From positions 1 to 64,000 of the forward strand of contig NZ_LZIF01000087.1 of the NCBI RefSeq assembly GCF_001667145.1: a stretch of 64,000 nucleotides of DNA. The letters are read 5' to 3'. Positions 26,663 to 36,918 of the stretch are shown here, piece by piece. This stretch comes from Mycobacterium sp. 852002-51971_SCH5477799-a. Its GTDB lineage: Bacteria > Actinomycetota > Actinomycetes > Mycobacteriales > Mycobacteriaceae. Made by a program: the position numbers and the translations under genes. The first letter of the stretch is position 1. Every line of letters begins with the position of its first letter. Under the pieces are notes generated by a model that was given only the letters and a program-made list of their open reading frames with translations, was not told where the DNA came from and did not search any database.

Positions 26663-27448
26663 GTGACCGCAAAGTTGCATGTGCACCGCTACGGCCCGTC
26701 CGGTCCAGCACAGGCTCTGGCGTTGCACGGGTTGACCGGCCACGGCCAGCGCTGGCGGCATCTGTCCGGCTTTCTGCCCGGGATCGGCATGGCCGCACCG
26801 GATCTGGTCGGCCACGGCCGGTCGTCGTGGGCCGCGCCGTGGACCATCGACGCCAACGTCGCGGCGCTGGCCGCGGTGCTCGACGAGCAGCCCGACACGC
26901 CCGTGGTGGTCGTGGGCCACTCGTTCGGCGGTGGGCTGGCGATGCACCTGGCCGCCGTCCGCCCGGATCGGGTGGCGGGGCTGCTGCTGCTCGATCCGGC
27001 GGTCGGGCTGGACGGCGGCTGGATGCGCGAGATCGCCGAGGGGATGCTGTCCTCGCCCGACTATCCGAACGCCGCGCAAGCGCGCATGGAAAAGGTGCAC
27101 GGCTCCTGGTCTGACGTGGAACCCAACCTGCTCGACGTCGAGATCGACGAGCATCTGATCACGCTGCCCGGCGGGCGCTACGGCTGGCGGGTCAGCCTGC
27201 CGGCGATGATGTCGTACTGGAGCGAGCTGGCCCGCGAGGCCGTGCTGCCGCCGGCGAAGACGCCGACCGTCCTGGTGCGAGCCAAGCGGACCACCCCGCC
27301 CTATGTCACCGACGAACTGATCGACGGCTTGGCCCAGCGGTTGGGATCGGATTTCCGGCTGCTGGATTTCGACTGCAACCACATGGTGCCCTACGCCAAG
27401 CCCGACGAAGTCGCGGCGCTGACCCGCGAGCTGTTGGAAGCGCGCTGA
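26663..27448 (+). CDS. lipV: LipV, alpha/beta-hydrolase (esterase/lipase)
   Basis: 261 aa from GTG 26663. The alpha/beta-hydrolase landmarks are ALHGLTGHGQRW (oxyanion loop), APDLVGHGRSSW, the nucleophile elbow GHSFGGG and CNHMVPYAKP with the catalytic His; LLDPAVGLD is a candidate for the acid. M. tuberculosis LipV is an esterase/lipase. No signal peptide, so cytosolic. Three nucleotides separate its stop from the alkyltransferase-like gene, so they share an operon. Confidence 0.88.
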   Translation: MTAKLHVHRYGPSGPAQALALHGLTGHGQRWRHLSGFLPGIGMAAPDLVGHGRSSWAAPWTIDANVAALAAVLDEQPDTPVVVVGHSFGGGLAMHLAAVRPDRVAGLLLLDPAVGLDGGWMREIAEGMLSSPDYPNAAQARMEKVHGSWSDVEPNLLDVEIDEHLITLPGGRYGWRVSLPAMMSYWSELAREAVLPPAKTPTVLVRAKRTTPPYVTDELIDGLAQRLGSDFRLLDFDCNHMVPYAKPDEVAALTRELLEAR

Positions 27449-27450
27449 GC

Positions 27451-27759
27451 GTGGCGCCGGTGACCGACGAACAGGTCGAGCGGGTGCGTGCACTGGTCGC
27501 CGCCATCCCGTCCGGGCGGGTCGTCACTTACGGCGACATCGCCACTGTCGCAGGCCTTTCCAGCCCCCGCATCGTCGGCTGGGTCATGCGGACGGATTCC
27601 TCGGACCTGCCCTGGCACCGGGTGATCACCGCCTCCGGGCGCCCCGCACGCCACCTGACGACCCGGCAGCTGGAATTGCTGCGCGCCGAAGGCGTGCTGG
27701 CGACCGACGGCAGAATCGCGCTGCACGAGGTTCGCCACAAGTTTCCGGACGGGCGCTAG
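27451..27759 (+). CDS. Alkyltransferase-like (ATL) DNA-damage protein
   Basis: 102 aa from GTG 27451. It has the DNA-binding fold of O6-alkylguanine-DNA alkyltransferases (SGRVVTYGDIATVAGL, then RIVGWVMR) but the active-site PCHRV reads PWHRV (Trp55 in place of Cys). This is the ATL signature: these proteins bind O6-alkylguanine and recruit nucleotide excision repair without transferring the alkyl group. It is coupled to lipV upstream and its stop overlaps the stop of the convergent gene at a CTAG. Confidence 0.92.
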   Translation: MAPVTDEQVERVRALVAAIPSGRVVTYGDIATVAGLSSPRIVGWVMRTDSSDLPWHRVITASGRPARHLTTRQLELLRAEGVLATDGRIALHEVRHKFPDGR

Positions 27760-28610
27760 AGCACCAGCCGGACCAGCGCCGCGGTGCGCGCCAGGCCGGG
27801 GAACGCCTCGGCGGTGGACCGCGGGTGCAGCGCGTGGACCGCGAGGCGAAACATCAACGCCCGCAACAACATCTGCGGCCACTCCGGCAGGGCGTTCCAA
27901 CGCTCGATCAGGCCGTCGTCGGCCTCTCCCCAAGACAGCGCGTCGATGACAACCACGCCGGCCGCCCACGAGGCGGGCCGCCAGTACGGGGTGATGTCGG
28001 TTATTCCCGGTGCGGCGGTGCCGACGAAAAGCACTGTGCCGTAAAGGTCTCCGTGGACCAGCTGGTTGGGGCTCTTGGTCGGCTTGCGCAAGGTGGCGAG
28101 TTGGTTGATCAGCTCCACCGAGCGCTCGGCGTCCGCCATCGGCGGGGCCACCCTCGCACCCGGGGGCACCGAGGCCAACGGCCGTTCCTCCCAGGCCGCA
28201 CGGTCGGCGGCGATGAAGATGTCGACGTCGCCCCACGGCGCGGCGGGCCCCTGGGTCAGAAAGCGGGGGCGGTCCAGTTTGCCCGTCGCCTCGTGCAGGC
28301 GCACCGCGGCGGAGACGACTTCGTCATGGCGGGGCTCCGGCGCCCCGGCCACGAAGGTGTCCGCCCGCCACCCGGAAACGACGTAGCGCCCGTCGGTGGA
28401 ACGAACCGGCCGGGCCAGCCGGACGCCGTCGACGAACAGGGTTTCGCGGACCCGGGCGGACCAGGCCGCGCGCGCGTTGTCGGCCACCAGCGACAACACC
28501 ACTTCGCCGCACCGGAAGCCGCCCTCCCAACTGGCACCCAAGTAGACGGGTTTCACGGCGGCCAAGCCGAACGCCGACAGCACATGATCCGGCGGTGGCT
28601 CGACTGTCAC
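27756..28610 (-). CDS. TIGR02569-type actinobacterial protein (kinase-like fold)
   Basis: 284 aa from GTG 28610. The sequence follows the actinobacterial TIGR02569 pattern: VYLGASWEGGFRCGEVVLSLV at the start, and QLVHGDLYGTVLF with a later VVVIDALSWGEADD, which recall the HGD and D motifs of aminoglycoside phosphotransferase-like kinases. A phosphotransferase activity is therefore possible but untested. It ends on top of the ATL stop codon and is 35 nt downstream of moeZ in the same direction. Confidence 0.82.
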   Translation of the reverse strand: MTVEPPPDHVLSAFGLAAVKPVYLGASWEGGFRCGEVVLSLVADNARAAWSARVRETLFVDGVRLARPVRSTDGRYVVSGWRADTFVAGAPEPRHDEVVSAAVRLHEATGKLDRPRFLTQGPAAPWGDVDIFIAADRAAWEERPLASVPPGARVAPPMADAERSVELINQLATLRKPTKSPNQLVHGDLYGTVLFVGTAAPGITDITPYWRPASWAAGVVVIDALSWGEADDGLIERWNALPEWPQMLLRALMFRLAVHALHPRSTAEAFPGLARTAALVRLVL

Positions 28611-28645
28611 ACCGGTACTCTAACGAGTCCAACAGGCCATACAGG

Positions 28646-29830
28646 TCAGTACATGACCATGTCGGGTTGCATCTGCTGCGCCCATGCCACGATCCCGCCC
28701 TGCAAATGCACCGCATCGGCGAATCCGGCCTCGCGCAGCACCGCCAGCGCCTGGGCCGAGCGCACCCCCGTTTTGCAGTACAGCACCGGTAGGCGGTCCC
28801 GCGGCAGCTTTGCCAGACCCTCACCGGAATTGATCGACGACTGCGGAATGAGCTGGGCCCCTTCGATGTGCACGATGTCGAACTCCACCGGCTCGCGCAC
28901 GTCGATCAGGGCCAGCTTCCTGCCGGAATCCAGCCAGTCGCGCAACTCTTGCGGGGTGATGGTCGGCCCGTCGGCGCGGGCCGGGGACTCGGGCGCGACA
29001 CCGCACAACCGCTCGTAGTCGACGAGCTCGGTGATCTTCGGCCGGGACGCGTCCGACGGGTCGCGGCGGATCGCGATGGTGCGGTACGTCATGTCCAGCG
29101 CGTCATAGATCATCAACCGGCCCAGCAGAGAGTCGCCGATCCCGGTGATGAGTTTGATCACTTCGGTGCTCATCACCGAGGCGATGGAGGCGCAGACGAT
29201 GCCCAGCACCCCGCCCTCGGTGCAGGAGGGGACGGACCCGGCCGGCGGGGGCTCGGGGTAGAGGTCGCGATAGTTCAGTCCGCGTCCGTCCGGCGCGTCC
29301 TCCCAGCACACCGAGACCTGACCCTCGAAGCGGTAGATCGACCCCCACACGTAGGGCTTCTTCGCCAGCACCGCGGCGTCGTTGACCAGATACCGGGTCG
29401 CGAAGTTGTCGGTGCCGTCCACGATCAGGTCGTAGGAGCCGAACAGCTCGACCGCGTTGGTCGAGTCCAGGCGGAATTCGTGCAGTCGCACGTTGACGAG
29501 CGGGTTGATGGCGGCGATGGACTCGCGCGCCGACTGGGTCTTGGACCGTCCGACGTCGGCCACCCCGTGAATGATCTGACGATGCAGGTTCGATTCGTCG
29601 ACCACATCGAAATCGACGATGCCGATCGTGCCCACGCCGGCCGCCGCCAGGTAGAGCAACGTCGGCGCACCGAGCCCGCCCGCGCCGATCACCAGCACCC
29701 GGGCGTTCTTGAGCCGCTTCTGCCCTTCGATGCCCAAGCCAGGAATGATCAGGTGACGGCTGTAGCGGGCCACCTCGTCGCCACTGAGGTGAGCTGCGGG
29801 CGCCACCAAAGGCGGCAGCGGCGTTGACAC
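28646..29830 (-). CDS. moeZ: MoeZ: adenylyltransferase and sulfurtransferase (ThiF plus rhodanese)
   Basis: 394 aa from GTG 29830; an ATG 9 nt earlier touches the GAGGAG ribosome binding site and is less likely. Residues 10-260 are an E1-like ThiF/MoeB domain with the nucleotide loop VIGAGGLGAPTLLYLAAAG and SNLHRQ. The last 110 residues are a rhodanese domain with the persulfide Cys in LYCKTGVRSA. MoeZ activates C-terminal Gly-Gly sulfur carriers for molybdopterin, thiamine and CysO-dependent cysteine synthesis. Confidence 0.95.
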   Translation of the reverse strand: MSTPLPPLVAPAAHLSGDEVARYSRHLIIPGLGIEGQKRLKNARVLVIGAGGLGAPTLLYLAAAGVGTIGIVDFDVVDESNLHRQIIHGVADVGRSKTQSARESIAAINPLVNVRLHEFRLDSTNAVELFGSYDLIVDGTDNFATRYLVNDAAVLAKKPYVWGSIYRFEGQVSVCWEDAPDGRGLNYRDLYPEPPPAGSVPSCTEGGVLGIVCASIASVMSTEVIKLITGIGDSLLGRLMIYDALDMTYRTIAIRRDPSDASRPKITELVDYERLCGVAPESPARADGPTITPQELRDWLDSGRKLALIDVREPVEFDIVHIEGAQLIPQSSINSGEGLAKLPRDRLPVLYCKTGVRSAQALAVLREAGFADAVHLQGGIVAWAQQMQPDMVMY

Positions 29831-29977
29831 TGCGAACATCTCCTCGGTTGGCCAAGCGGAAAGCGTCTACCCCCATCACAGCAGCCCGCCGACAGAGCGG
29901 CAACGCGCATCGGAGGGGACAAGGCCGATCGCCCGCCTTCTCCTCACGCCACCTGCGCGGCGGGCATCGGCGGCGGG

Positions 29978-31003
29978 CTATGCGATCGGGTACGGCCAGG
30001 GATTGAACCGGCAGATCTTCCCGTCGGCCTTGACGACGTCGGGGTCGAACTGGGCGGCGTCGTTGTTCGACGTGGAGAACGTCTGCTGCATCATCACCGG
30101 GGCCAAGGCGCCCTGCTGCTCACACGGCTCGTGATGCAGGTAACCGATGGCGTGGCCGACCTCGTGGTTGATCACGTACTGGCGGTAGGACCCGACGTCC
30201 CCCTCGAACGGCACGGCTCCCCGGATCCAGCGGGCCTCGTTGATGAACACCCGCGCCTCGCGGTTGGCGCCGAAAACCGGGTTGTAGCAAGAGGTTTCGA
30301 GCCGGAACTCGTAACCGCACCCCTCGCGCACCGTCACGGGCGACACCAACGAGATCCGAAAATCGGGTTTGCCGTTGTCGATCCGGATGAACGCGAACTG
30401 CGGGTTGTGCGTCCAACCCTTCGGGTTGCCCAGCGTCTGGTCGACCATCTGGGCGAAGGCGTCGTCGCCGCCGAACATGGTCGGGTCGATGCCGTTCTCC
30501 ACTTCGACGGTGTACCTGAACACCTTTGCGGTGCCCTGGCCGATCTGTGGCGTGGCGCCCGGCACGACGTGCCACGTCTTGTCGCCCGCTTCGGTGAACG
30601 GGCCGCCGTCGGGCAGGGTCCCGGCCGGCAGGTTGGCGTCGAACGCGGCGAGCCCACGCGGCGGGGCGTCGATGATCGTCGTGCCCACCGCGCCGATCGC
30701 CGGCGGACTCTGGATGGGCTGGCTGGCCGTCGGCTTCGGCGCGCCGGTACCGGTCACCGTCTGATACATGACCACCGCGGTGAGCACCACCAGGACGGGC
30801 AGGGCGTACGCGCGCCACCCATAGGTGGAGACGAACCGCCCCAGCCAGGTTTGTTTGCGCCATTGTCGCGGCCGCTCACGGTCGGCCCGCGCCCGCCCGG
30901 CCTCCCGCGCGAGCGGGTCACGCAGCGCCCGCAGCGGCTCTCGCCACTCGTCGCGTAACACCGGCACGCGGCCCGTGCTGCGCGGCGGCCGGGGGGAGGT
31001 CAT
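29978..31003 (-). CDS. DUF3152 membrane-anchored metzincin-like protein (Rv3207c-like)
   Basis: 341 aa from ATG 31003 (GGGGAA just before it). A basic cytosolic N-terminus is followed by one membrane helix (ALPVLVVLTAVVMYQTV), a Pro/Thr linker and an extracytoplasmic domain with the extended zinc motif HEVGHAIGYLHH, which fits HExxHxxGxxH of metzincins. A zinc peptidase or zinc-binding receptor at the cell surface is likely. Four cysteines in the domain (CGYEF, TSCYN, EPCEQQG, KICRF) may form disulfides. Confidence 0.88.
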   Translation of the reverse strand: MTSPRPPRSTGRVPVLRDEWREPLRALRDPLAREAGRARADRERPRQWRKQTWLGRFVSTYGWRAYALPVLVVLTAVVMYQTVTGTGAPKPTASQPIQSPPAIGAVGTTIIDAPPRGLAAFDANLPAGTLPDGGPFTEAGDKTWHVVPGATPQIGQGTAKVFRYTVEVENGIDPTMFGGDDAFAQMVDQTLGNPKGWTHNPQFAFIRIDNGKPDFRISLVSPVTVREGCGYEFRLETSCYNPVFGANREARVFINEARWIRGAVPFEGDVGSYRQYVINHEVGHAIGYLHHEPCEQQGALAPVMMQQTFSTSNNDAAQFDPDVVKADGKICRFNPWPYPIA

Positions 31004-31186
31004 TTCCCCAGGATTACACAGCGTCGGACCCGCGCCGTCCGTGGCGCGCCCGAATCCGCCGTCCGACACCGCTTCTGCCTGCGGCGACGAGCGCGATTAC
31101 GGTCGCATCGACCCGTCGGGTAGTAAGGTACCTTCCACGGGCTGCGAGCGGCTGACTCCGCGTTACCAGGGACCGGCCGCCGATAA

Positions 31187-31888
<702 letters not shown>

Positions 31889-31890
31889 TT

Positions 31891-32145
31891 TCACTTGCCG
31901 GCGTGCTTGCCGGATTCGGCGCTGATCCCGAAGCCCACCCGGCGCGCGTCAGCGACGCCGATCTCGACGTAGGCGATTCTGGTGGTGTGAATCAGGAAGC
32001 GGCGGCCCCGCTCGTCGCTCAGGCGCAGCAGCCCTGACCCGTCGCTCAGGGCGGCGCTGACCAGTTCTTCGACCTCGGCGGGCGTCTGGGTGCTAGCGAG
32101 GACCAGCTCGCGCGGACTATCCGTGATACCGATCTTGACCTCCAC
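31891..32145 (-). CDS. TB9.4 / DUF3107 small protein
   Basis: 84 aa from GTG 32145, chosen because GGAAGGGG lies 5 nt upstream and the product then begins (M/V)EVKIGITDSPREL as in the M. tuberculosis protein. The conserved core is RRFLIHTTRIAYVEIGVADARRV split by a beta-rich N-terminus. Abundant small cytosolic protein of unknown function, found throughout actinobacteria. Confidence 0.88.
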   Translation of the reverse strand: MEVKIGITDSPRELVLASTQTPAEVEELVSAALSDGSGLLRLSDERGRRFLIHTTRIAYVEIGVADARRVGFGISAESGKHAGK

Positions 32146-32346
32146 GGTCACCCCTTCCATGGGTCTTGCAGCCTTGCGCAGGTATTGAAGTGCCGGCCCT
32201 GTCAGCAGCAGGCTAGTGGACGCCGCTGAACCTCACCTCGCCGCGTCCCCACACTTCGCGGTCAGCGAAACCTTGGTCGCAGCCCGGTAACGATTCGCTT
32301 GCAGGTTGTCTCGGGCACCCGCGCGATACCCGATCCGTGCTTTCAC

Positions 32347-33078
32347 ATGGCTAACTTCGGCACCATGGGTACCACGTGGGCGCACCTTGACGACAGGATC
32401 CGGGATTACCCCGAGGACGAGCTTGACGACGCCGTCGAAACCGATCCGCATCTGGACGCCGACCACAACTGGACGGGCTGGCCGGCCGATTCACGCTGGC
32501 GCCCCGCCACGGCAGTGCTGGGCGCGGTGGTCGCCCTGGGCGCCATCGCCACCGCGGTCATCATCAACAGCGGCGACAGCGCGTCAACCAAGGCCACGGT
32601 GGGTGCGCCGGCTCCCCGCCCGGTGACCTCGGCACCCGCGACGACCGAAGCATCCGCGCCGCCCAGCGCCGCCCCCCGGCCGACCCAGTTACCGCCCGAA
32701 ACCGTCACGACGGTCACCACACCCAGCGCCGCGCCCATCGTGCCGCCTGCGGTGGCGGCGCCCACCGTCGCGCCCCCGCTCGCGGCGGCGCCACCTTCGG
32801 CAGCGCTGAACCCGCGCACCATCCTGTACAGCGTGACCGGAACCAAGCAGCTGCTGGACCTGGTCAACATCGTCTACACCGACGCGCGGGGCGTGCCGCA
32901 GACCGAATTCAACGTGTCGCTGCCGTGGTCCAAGGTGGTGGTGCTGAACCCCGGCGTAGAGACCGAATCCGTCGTCGCGACCAGCTTCTACGGTCGGCTC
33001 AACTGCTCGGTCTTCAACGCCGCCGGACAGCGGATCATCGCGTCCACCATCTCGAACATGGCGACCTGCGCCGGCTAA
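32347..33078 (+). CDS. MmpS-like single-pass membrane protein, Pro/Thr-rich
   Basis: 243 aa from ATG 32347; ATG 32365 is an equally possible start and neither has a good ribosome binding site. An acidic cytosolic N-terminus precedes a single helix (AVLGAVVALGAIATAVIIN), a long Ala/Pro/Thr linker of about 90 residues, and a C-terminal domain like MmpS proteins (ILYSVTGTKQLLDLVNIVY, FNVSLPWSKVVVL, NCSVFNAAGQRI). MmpS proteins assist MmpL transporters, but no mmpL gene is nearby. Confidence 0.8.
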   Translation: MANFGTMGTTWAHLDDRIRDYPEDELDDAVETDPHLDADHNWTGWPADSRWRPATAVLGAVVALGAIATAVIINSGDSASTKATVGAPAPRPVTSAPATTEASAPPSAAPRPTQLPPETVTTVTTPSAAPIVPPAVAAPTVAPPLAAAPPSAALNPRTILYSVTGTKQLLDLVNIVYTDARGVPQTEFNVSLPWSKVVVLNPGVETESVVATSFYGRLNCSVFNAAGQRIIASTISNMATCAG

Positions 33079-33093
33079 GCCCGGCTGCGAGCC

Positions 33094-33801
33094 TCAGCTC
33101 AGGCCCAGTTCGTGCATGCGTCGTTCGTGCGTCTGCTGCATCCGGTCGAAGAACGCGTTGAGCTGGCCCAGCCCGCCCGCGCCCGACATCACCAGGTCGA
33201 CGAGCTCGTCGTGGTCGGCCAGCAGGTACTGGGCCTGGGTGATCGCTTCGCCGAACAGCCGGCGTGACCACAGCGCCAGCCGGCTGCGTTGCTTGCCGCT
33301 GGACGTCACCGCGGCGCGCACCTCGGCGACGACGAACTGGGAGTGCCCGGTTTCCGACAGGGTCGCGCGAACCACGTCGGCAACCTCGTCGGGCAGCCCA
33401 TGCGCGATCTCGAGGTACAGATCGGCCGCGAGGGCGTCGCCCACATAGGTCTTCACCAGGGCCTCGAGCCACGTGCTGGGCATCGTCAGCCGGTGGTAGT
33501 TCTCGAGCGCCGAGACGTACTTGGACATCGCCGACACCACGTCGACGCCGCGGCTTTCCAGCGCGTCGCGCAGCTGCTCGTAGTGCTGCATCTCCGCAGC
33601 GGCCATGCTCGCCATCGAGATCCGTCCGCGCAGGTCAGGGGCCATGCGCGCCTCGTCCGTAAGCCGGTAGAACGCGGCGATCTCGCCGTAGGCCAGGACC
33701 GCGAACAGCTCGTTGACACCCGGGTGATCGGCCGACAGCCGCGGGGCGGGCGAATCGTCGATTTGGTCGGCGGCAGCGGGCTGGCAGGAGGGCCGGGTCA
33801 T
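33094..33801 (-). CDS. Ferritin-like fold protein (Rv3210c-like)
   Basis: 235 aa from ATG 33801. Four helices carry carboxylate/His pairs typical of diiron ferritin-like proteins: AYGEIAAFYRL, AAAEMQHYEQL (ExxH), DALAADLYLEIAHG and LSETGHSQFV. It resembles the MiaE-like group of ferritin-like proteins, but tRNA hydroxylation is not shown. Convergent with the MmpS-like gene and divergent from rhlE across 280 bp. Confidence 0.82.
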   Translation of the reverse strand: MTRPSCQPAAADQIDDSPAPRLSADHPGVNELFAVLAYGEIAAFYRLTDEARMAPDLRGRISMASMAAAEMQHYEQLRDALESRGVDVVSAMSKYVSALENYHRLTMPSTWLEALVKTYVGDALAADLYLEIAHGLPDEVADVVRATLSETGHSQFVVAEVRAAVTSSGKQRSRLALWSRRLFGEAITQAQYLLADHDELVDLVMSGAGGLGQLNAFFDRMQQTHERRMHELGLS

Positions 33802-34081
33802 GGCAACACTGTAGTCGGCTGACGTGGCGCAAAATGGGAGCCAGCTGTCGACCAGCTATCATGTAGGTAGATGGCGGCGTATTGATGCCGTATTTGTTTT
33901 GTCAAGCCGCTATCGGCGAAATGTGCGTGCACAGCTGGCCCGCCCTAACTGGGCCATCCCAGACTGGGCCAGGGCCGGCGACTCGGCGACGAAATCGGAG
34001 TCGGAACTCGTGCGCGCGTGACCGCGAATAGAGAAACGCCGACACACACCGATACGTCACCGAGAGGCTACCTACCCACGC

Positions 34082-35635
34082 ATGACCGCACTCACCAGCA
34101 CAACTGAACTGACCTTTGCGCAACTCGGCGTCCGCGACGAAATCGTGCGCGCGCTCGCCGAAAAGGGGATTGAAACCCCGTTTGCCATCCAAGAACTGAC
34201 CCTGCCGATGGCGCTCGCGGGCGACGACCTGATCGGCCAGGCCCGCACCGGTATGGGCAAGACGTTCGCCTTCGGCGTGCCGCTGCTGGAGCGCATCACG
34301 GCCGGCACCGCCGCGCGGCCGCTCAACGGCACACCGCGGGCGCTGATCGTCGTGCCGACCCGCGAGCTGTGCCTGCAGGTCACCGATGACCTGACGCTGG
34401 CGGCCAAGCACCTGACCGCCCAGAAGGGCGAGACAGGCCAAGAACGGGCACTATCGGTGGTCCCCATTTACGGCGGACGCCCCTACGAGCCGCAAATCGA
34501 GGCGCTGCGCGCCGGGGCCGACGTCGTGGTGGGCACCCCCGGCCGACTGCTCGACCTGAGCCAACAGAACCACCTGCAACTGGGTGGGCTGTCGGTGCTG
34601 GTGCTCGACGAGGCCGACGAGATGCTCGACCTGGGCTTCCTGCCCGACATCGAACGCATCCTGCGTCAAATCCCGACCGACCGGCAATCCATGCTGTTCT
34701 CGGCGACCATGCCGGACCCGATCATCACGCTGGCGCGCACCTTCATGAACCAGCCCACCCACATCCGGGCGGAAGCGCCGCACTCGGCGGCCACCCACGA
34801 CACCACCGTCCAATACGTCTACCGGGCCCACGCCCTGGACAAGGTGGAGCTGGTGAGCCGGGTGCTGCAGGCCGAGGGCCGCGGCGCGACGATGATCTTC
34901 ACCCGCACCAAGCGCACCGCCCAGAAGGTGGCCGACGAGCTGGCCGAGCGCGGCTTCGCGGTGGGCGCGGTGCACGGCGACCTGGGCCAGGCGGCCCGCG
35001 AGAAGGCGCTCAAGGCCTTTCGCACCGGCGAGGTCGACGTGCTGGTCGCCACCGACGTCGCCGCCCGCGGCATCGACATCGACGACATCACCCACGTCAT
35101 CAACTATCAGATCCCCGAGGACGAGCAGGCCTACGTGCACCGCATCGGCCGTACCGGCCGCGCAGGCAAGACCGGTATCGCGGTCACCCTGGTGGACTGG
35201 GACGAGCTACCCCGCTGGTCACTGATCGACAAGGCGCTGGGGCTGGACTGCCCCGAGCCCGCCGAGACCTACTCCAATTCGCCGCACCTCCACGCCGAGA
35301 TGGGCATCCCCGCCGAGACCACCGGCGCGGTGGGCGCGGCCCGCAAGCCGCAAGGCCAGCGCCGCAGCAGTGACCGGGACGGCAAGAAACCGGAGCAGAA
35401 GTCGGAGAGGCCCGCGCGCCGCTCCGGCACCCGCCGGCGCACCCGGGGCGGCCAGCCCGTCACGGCGCACCCGTCGGGCAACGGGGCCGCCAGCAGCAAC
35501 GGCGAGGCCACCGCGGAAACCGCGGCCGCCTCGCCCCCGGGCAACGCGGGCTCTACCCGGCGTCGGCGCCGGCGTCGCAAGCCCGCCGAAGGGCAGGCCG
35601 CCGCGGCTAGCGCCGCCACCACGCAGAGCAACTAG
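34082..35635 (+). CDS. rhlE: RhlE, DEAD-box RNA helicase
   Basis: 517 aa from ATG 34082. All DEAD-box motifs are present: the Q motif ETPFAIQELTLP, Walker A ARTGMGKT, PTRELCLQV, TPGRLLDL, VLDEADEMLDLGF, SATMP, VLVATDVAARGID and HRIGRTGRAGK. The last 120 residues form a basic Arg/Ala/Gly-rich tail (RRSGTRRRTRGGQP, RRRRRRRKPAEG) that likely binds RNA. It remodels structured RNA in ribosome assembly and mRNA decay. Confidence 0.95.
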   Translation: MTALTSTTELTFAQLGVRDEIVRALAEKGIETPFAIQELTLPMALAGDDLIGQARTGMGKTFAFGVPLLERITAGTAARPLNGTPRALIVVPTRELCLQVTDDLTLAAKHLTAQKGETGQERALSVVPIYGGRPYEPQIEALRAGADVVVGTPGRLLDLSQQNHLQLGGLSVLVLDEADEMLDLGFLPDIERILRQIPTDRQSMLFSATMPDPIITLARTFMNQPTHIRAEAPHSAATHDTTVQYVYRAHALDKVELVSRVLQAEGRGATMIFTRTKRTAQKVADELAERGFAVGAVHGDLGQAAREKALKAFRTGEVDVLVATDVAARGIDIDDITHVINYQIPEDEQAYVHRIGRTGRAGKTGIAVTLVDWDELPRWSLIDKALGLDCPEPAETYSNSPHLHAEMGIPAETTGAVGAARKPQGQRRSSDRDGKKPEQKSERPARRSGTRRRTRGGQPVTAHPSGNGAASSNGEATAETAAASPPGNAGSTRRRRRRRKPAEGQAAAASAATTQSN

Positions 35636-35651
35636 CCCCCCGGGCCGCCGG

Positions 35652-36875
35652 ATGGTCAGACCCGAGCGCCGGACCAAGGCCGACATCGTCGCCGCCGCGG
35701 CCATCGCGATCGTCGTCGCCGCAGTCGCGGCGTTGGTCTGGTGGAGCAGCGACGCCCGCGCCACCATCAGCAGGCCCGCGGCCTTTCCCGCCCCCAATCC
35801 GGCCCCGGCCCGCCAGGTGCCCGCCGACCTGAAGCAGCTGTGGAGCGCTGCCAGTCCGGCCACCACCGCCCCGGTGGTAGCCGGCGGGGAGGTGATCACC
35901 GCCGCGGGCCGCCAGATCGACGGGCGCGATCCCGATACGGGCCAGCCTCGCTGGAGCTACGCCCGCGATGCCGACCTGTGCGGGGTCACCTGGCTGTATC
36001 GCTACGCCGTCGGCGTCTACCGCGACGATCGCGGCTGCGGCCAGGTGAGCACGCTGGACGGCGCCACCGGTCGCCGCGGGCCTGCCCGCAGCGGTTACGC
36101 CGACCCTCGGGTGCGGCTCTCCTCCGACGGCATGACGGTGTTGTCGGTCGGCGACACCCGACTGGAGCTGTGGCGTTCGGACATGGTCCGGATGCTGGCC
36201 TACGGCGAGACCGACGCCCGGGTGAAACCGTCGACGCGCGGACTGCACTCCGGATGCAAGCTGATCTCGGCCGCGGCCAGCTCGCAGGCGGTGTCGGTGC
36301 TGGAGAGCTGCGCGAATCAAGCCGACCTGCGGTTGGTGCTGCTGCGTCCGGGCAAAGACGACGATGAACCACAGCAACACATCGTGGCCGAACCGGGAAT
36401 CGCGCCGGATTCGGGCGCCCGGGTCCTGACCGTCGCGGAGAACACCACCGCGGTCTACCTGCCCGCGCCGCAGCCCCGCGTCGACGTGATCGACCAAACC
36501 GGCGCCACCGTGTCGAGCACCCCCCTGCCCAAGCCGCCGTCGCGCTCGGCGACGGTCTCGCACCCCGGCAGCCTGATCACCTGGTGGACGGGCGATTCGC
36601 TGATGGTCTTCGACACGAACACATTGGCGCTGCGCTACACCATCGCCGCGGGTGACAAGACGCCGTTGGGCCCGGGGGTGATGATGGCGGGCCGGCTGCT
36701 GGTGCCTCTCACCGACGCGATCGGGGTCTACGATCCGCTCGGCGGCGCCAACGAACGGTACATCCCGGTGGACCGGTCGACGAGCGCGCCGCCGGCCGGG
36801 AAACCGGTTTTCCCGGCCGTGATCGGGTCCCGGGTGCTGGAACAGCGCGGTGACACCCTGGTCGCGCTCGGCTAG
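35652..36875 (+). CDS. Membrane-anchored beta-propeller-like protein (Rv3212-like)
   Basis: 407 aa from ATG 35652, the same length I recall for Rv3212. A short basic N-terminus and one membrane helix (IVAAAAIAIVVAAVAALVWW) lead to an extracytoplasmic domain of repeated beta segments with PQQ/propeller-like turns (GGEVITAAGRQIDGRDPDTG, GATGRRG, LAENTTAVYL-type). Several Cys pairs (DLCGVTWL, RGCGQVS, SGCKLIS, ESCANQ) may be disulfides. It follows rhlE by 16 nt. Function unknown. Confidence 0.85.
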   Translation: MVRPERRTKADIVAAAAIAIVVAAVAALVWWSSDARATISRPAAFPAPNPAPARQVPADLKQLWSAASPATTAPVVAGGEVITAAGRQIDGRDPDTGQPRWSYARDADLCGVTWLYRYAVGVYRDDRGCGQVSTLDGATGRRGPARSGYADPRVRLSSDGMTVLSVGDTRLELWRSDMVRMLAYGETDARVKPSTRGLHSGCKLISAAASSQAVSVLESCANQADLRLVLLRPGKDDDEPQQHIVAEPGIAPDSGARVLTVAENTTAVYLPAPQPRVDVIDQTGATVSSTPLPKPPSRSATVSHPGSLITWWTGDSLMVFDTNTLALRYTIAAGDKTPLGPGVMMAGRLLVPLTDAIGVYDPLGGANERYIPVDRSTSAPPAGKPVFPAVIGSRVLEQRGDTLVALG

Positions 36876-36918
36876 CTACCCCAGACGGTGGCCGGCTCCG
36901 CGGCGCTTGCGATCGCGA

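Noticed and set aside
33824..34021. 65-codon plus-strand frame before rhlE
   Set aside because: No ribosome binding site or family resemblance. The 280-bp interval is better explained as the rhlE leader and divergent promoter region; only a short direct repeat ACTGGGCCA (33948, 33963) was seen.
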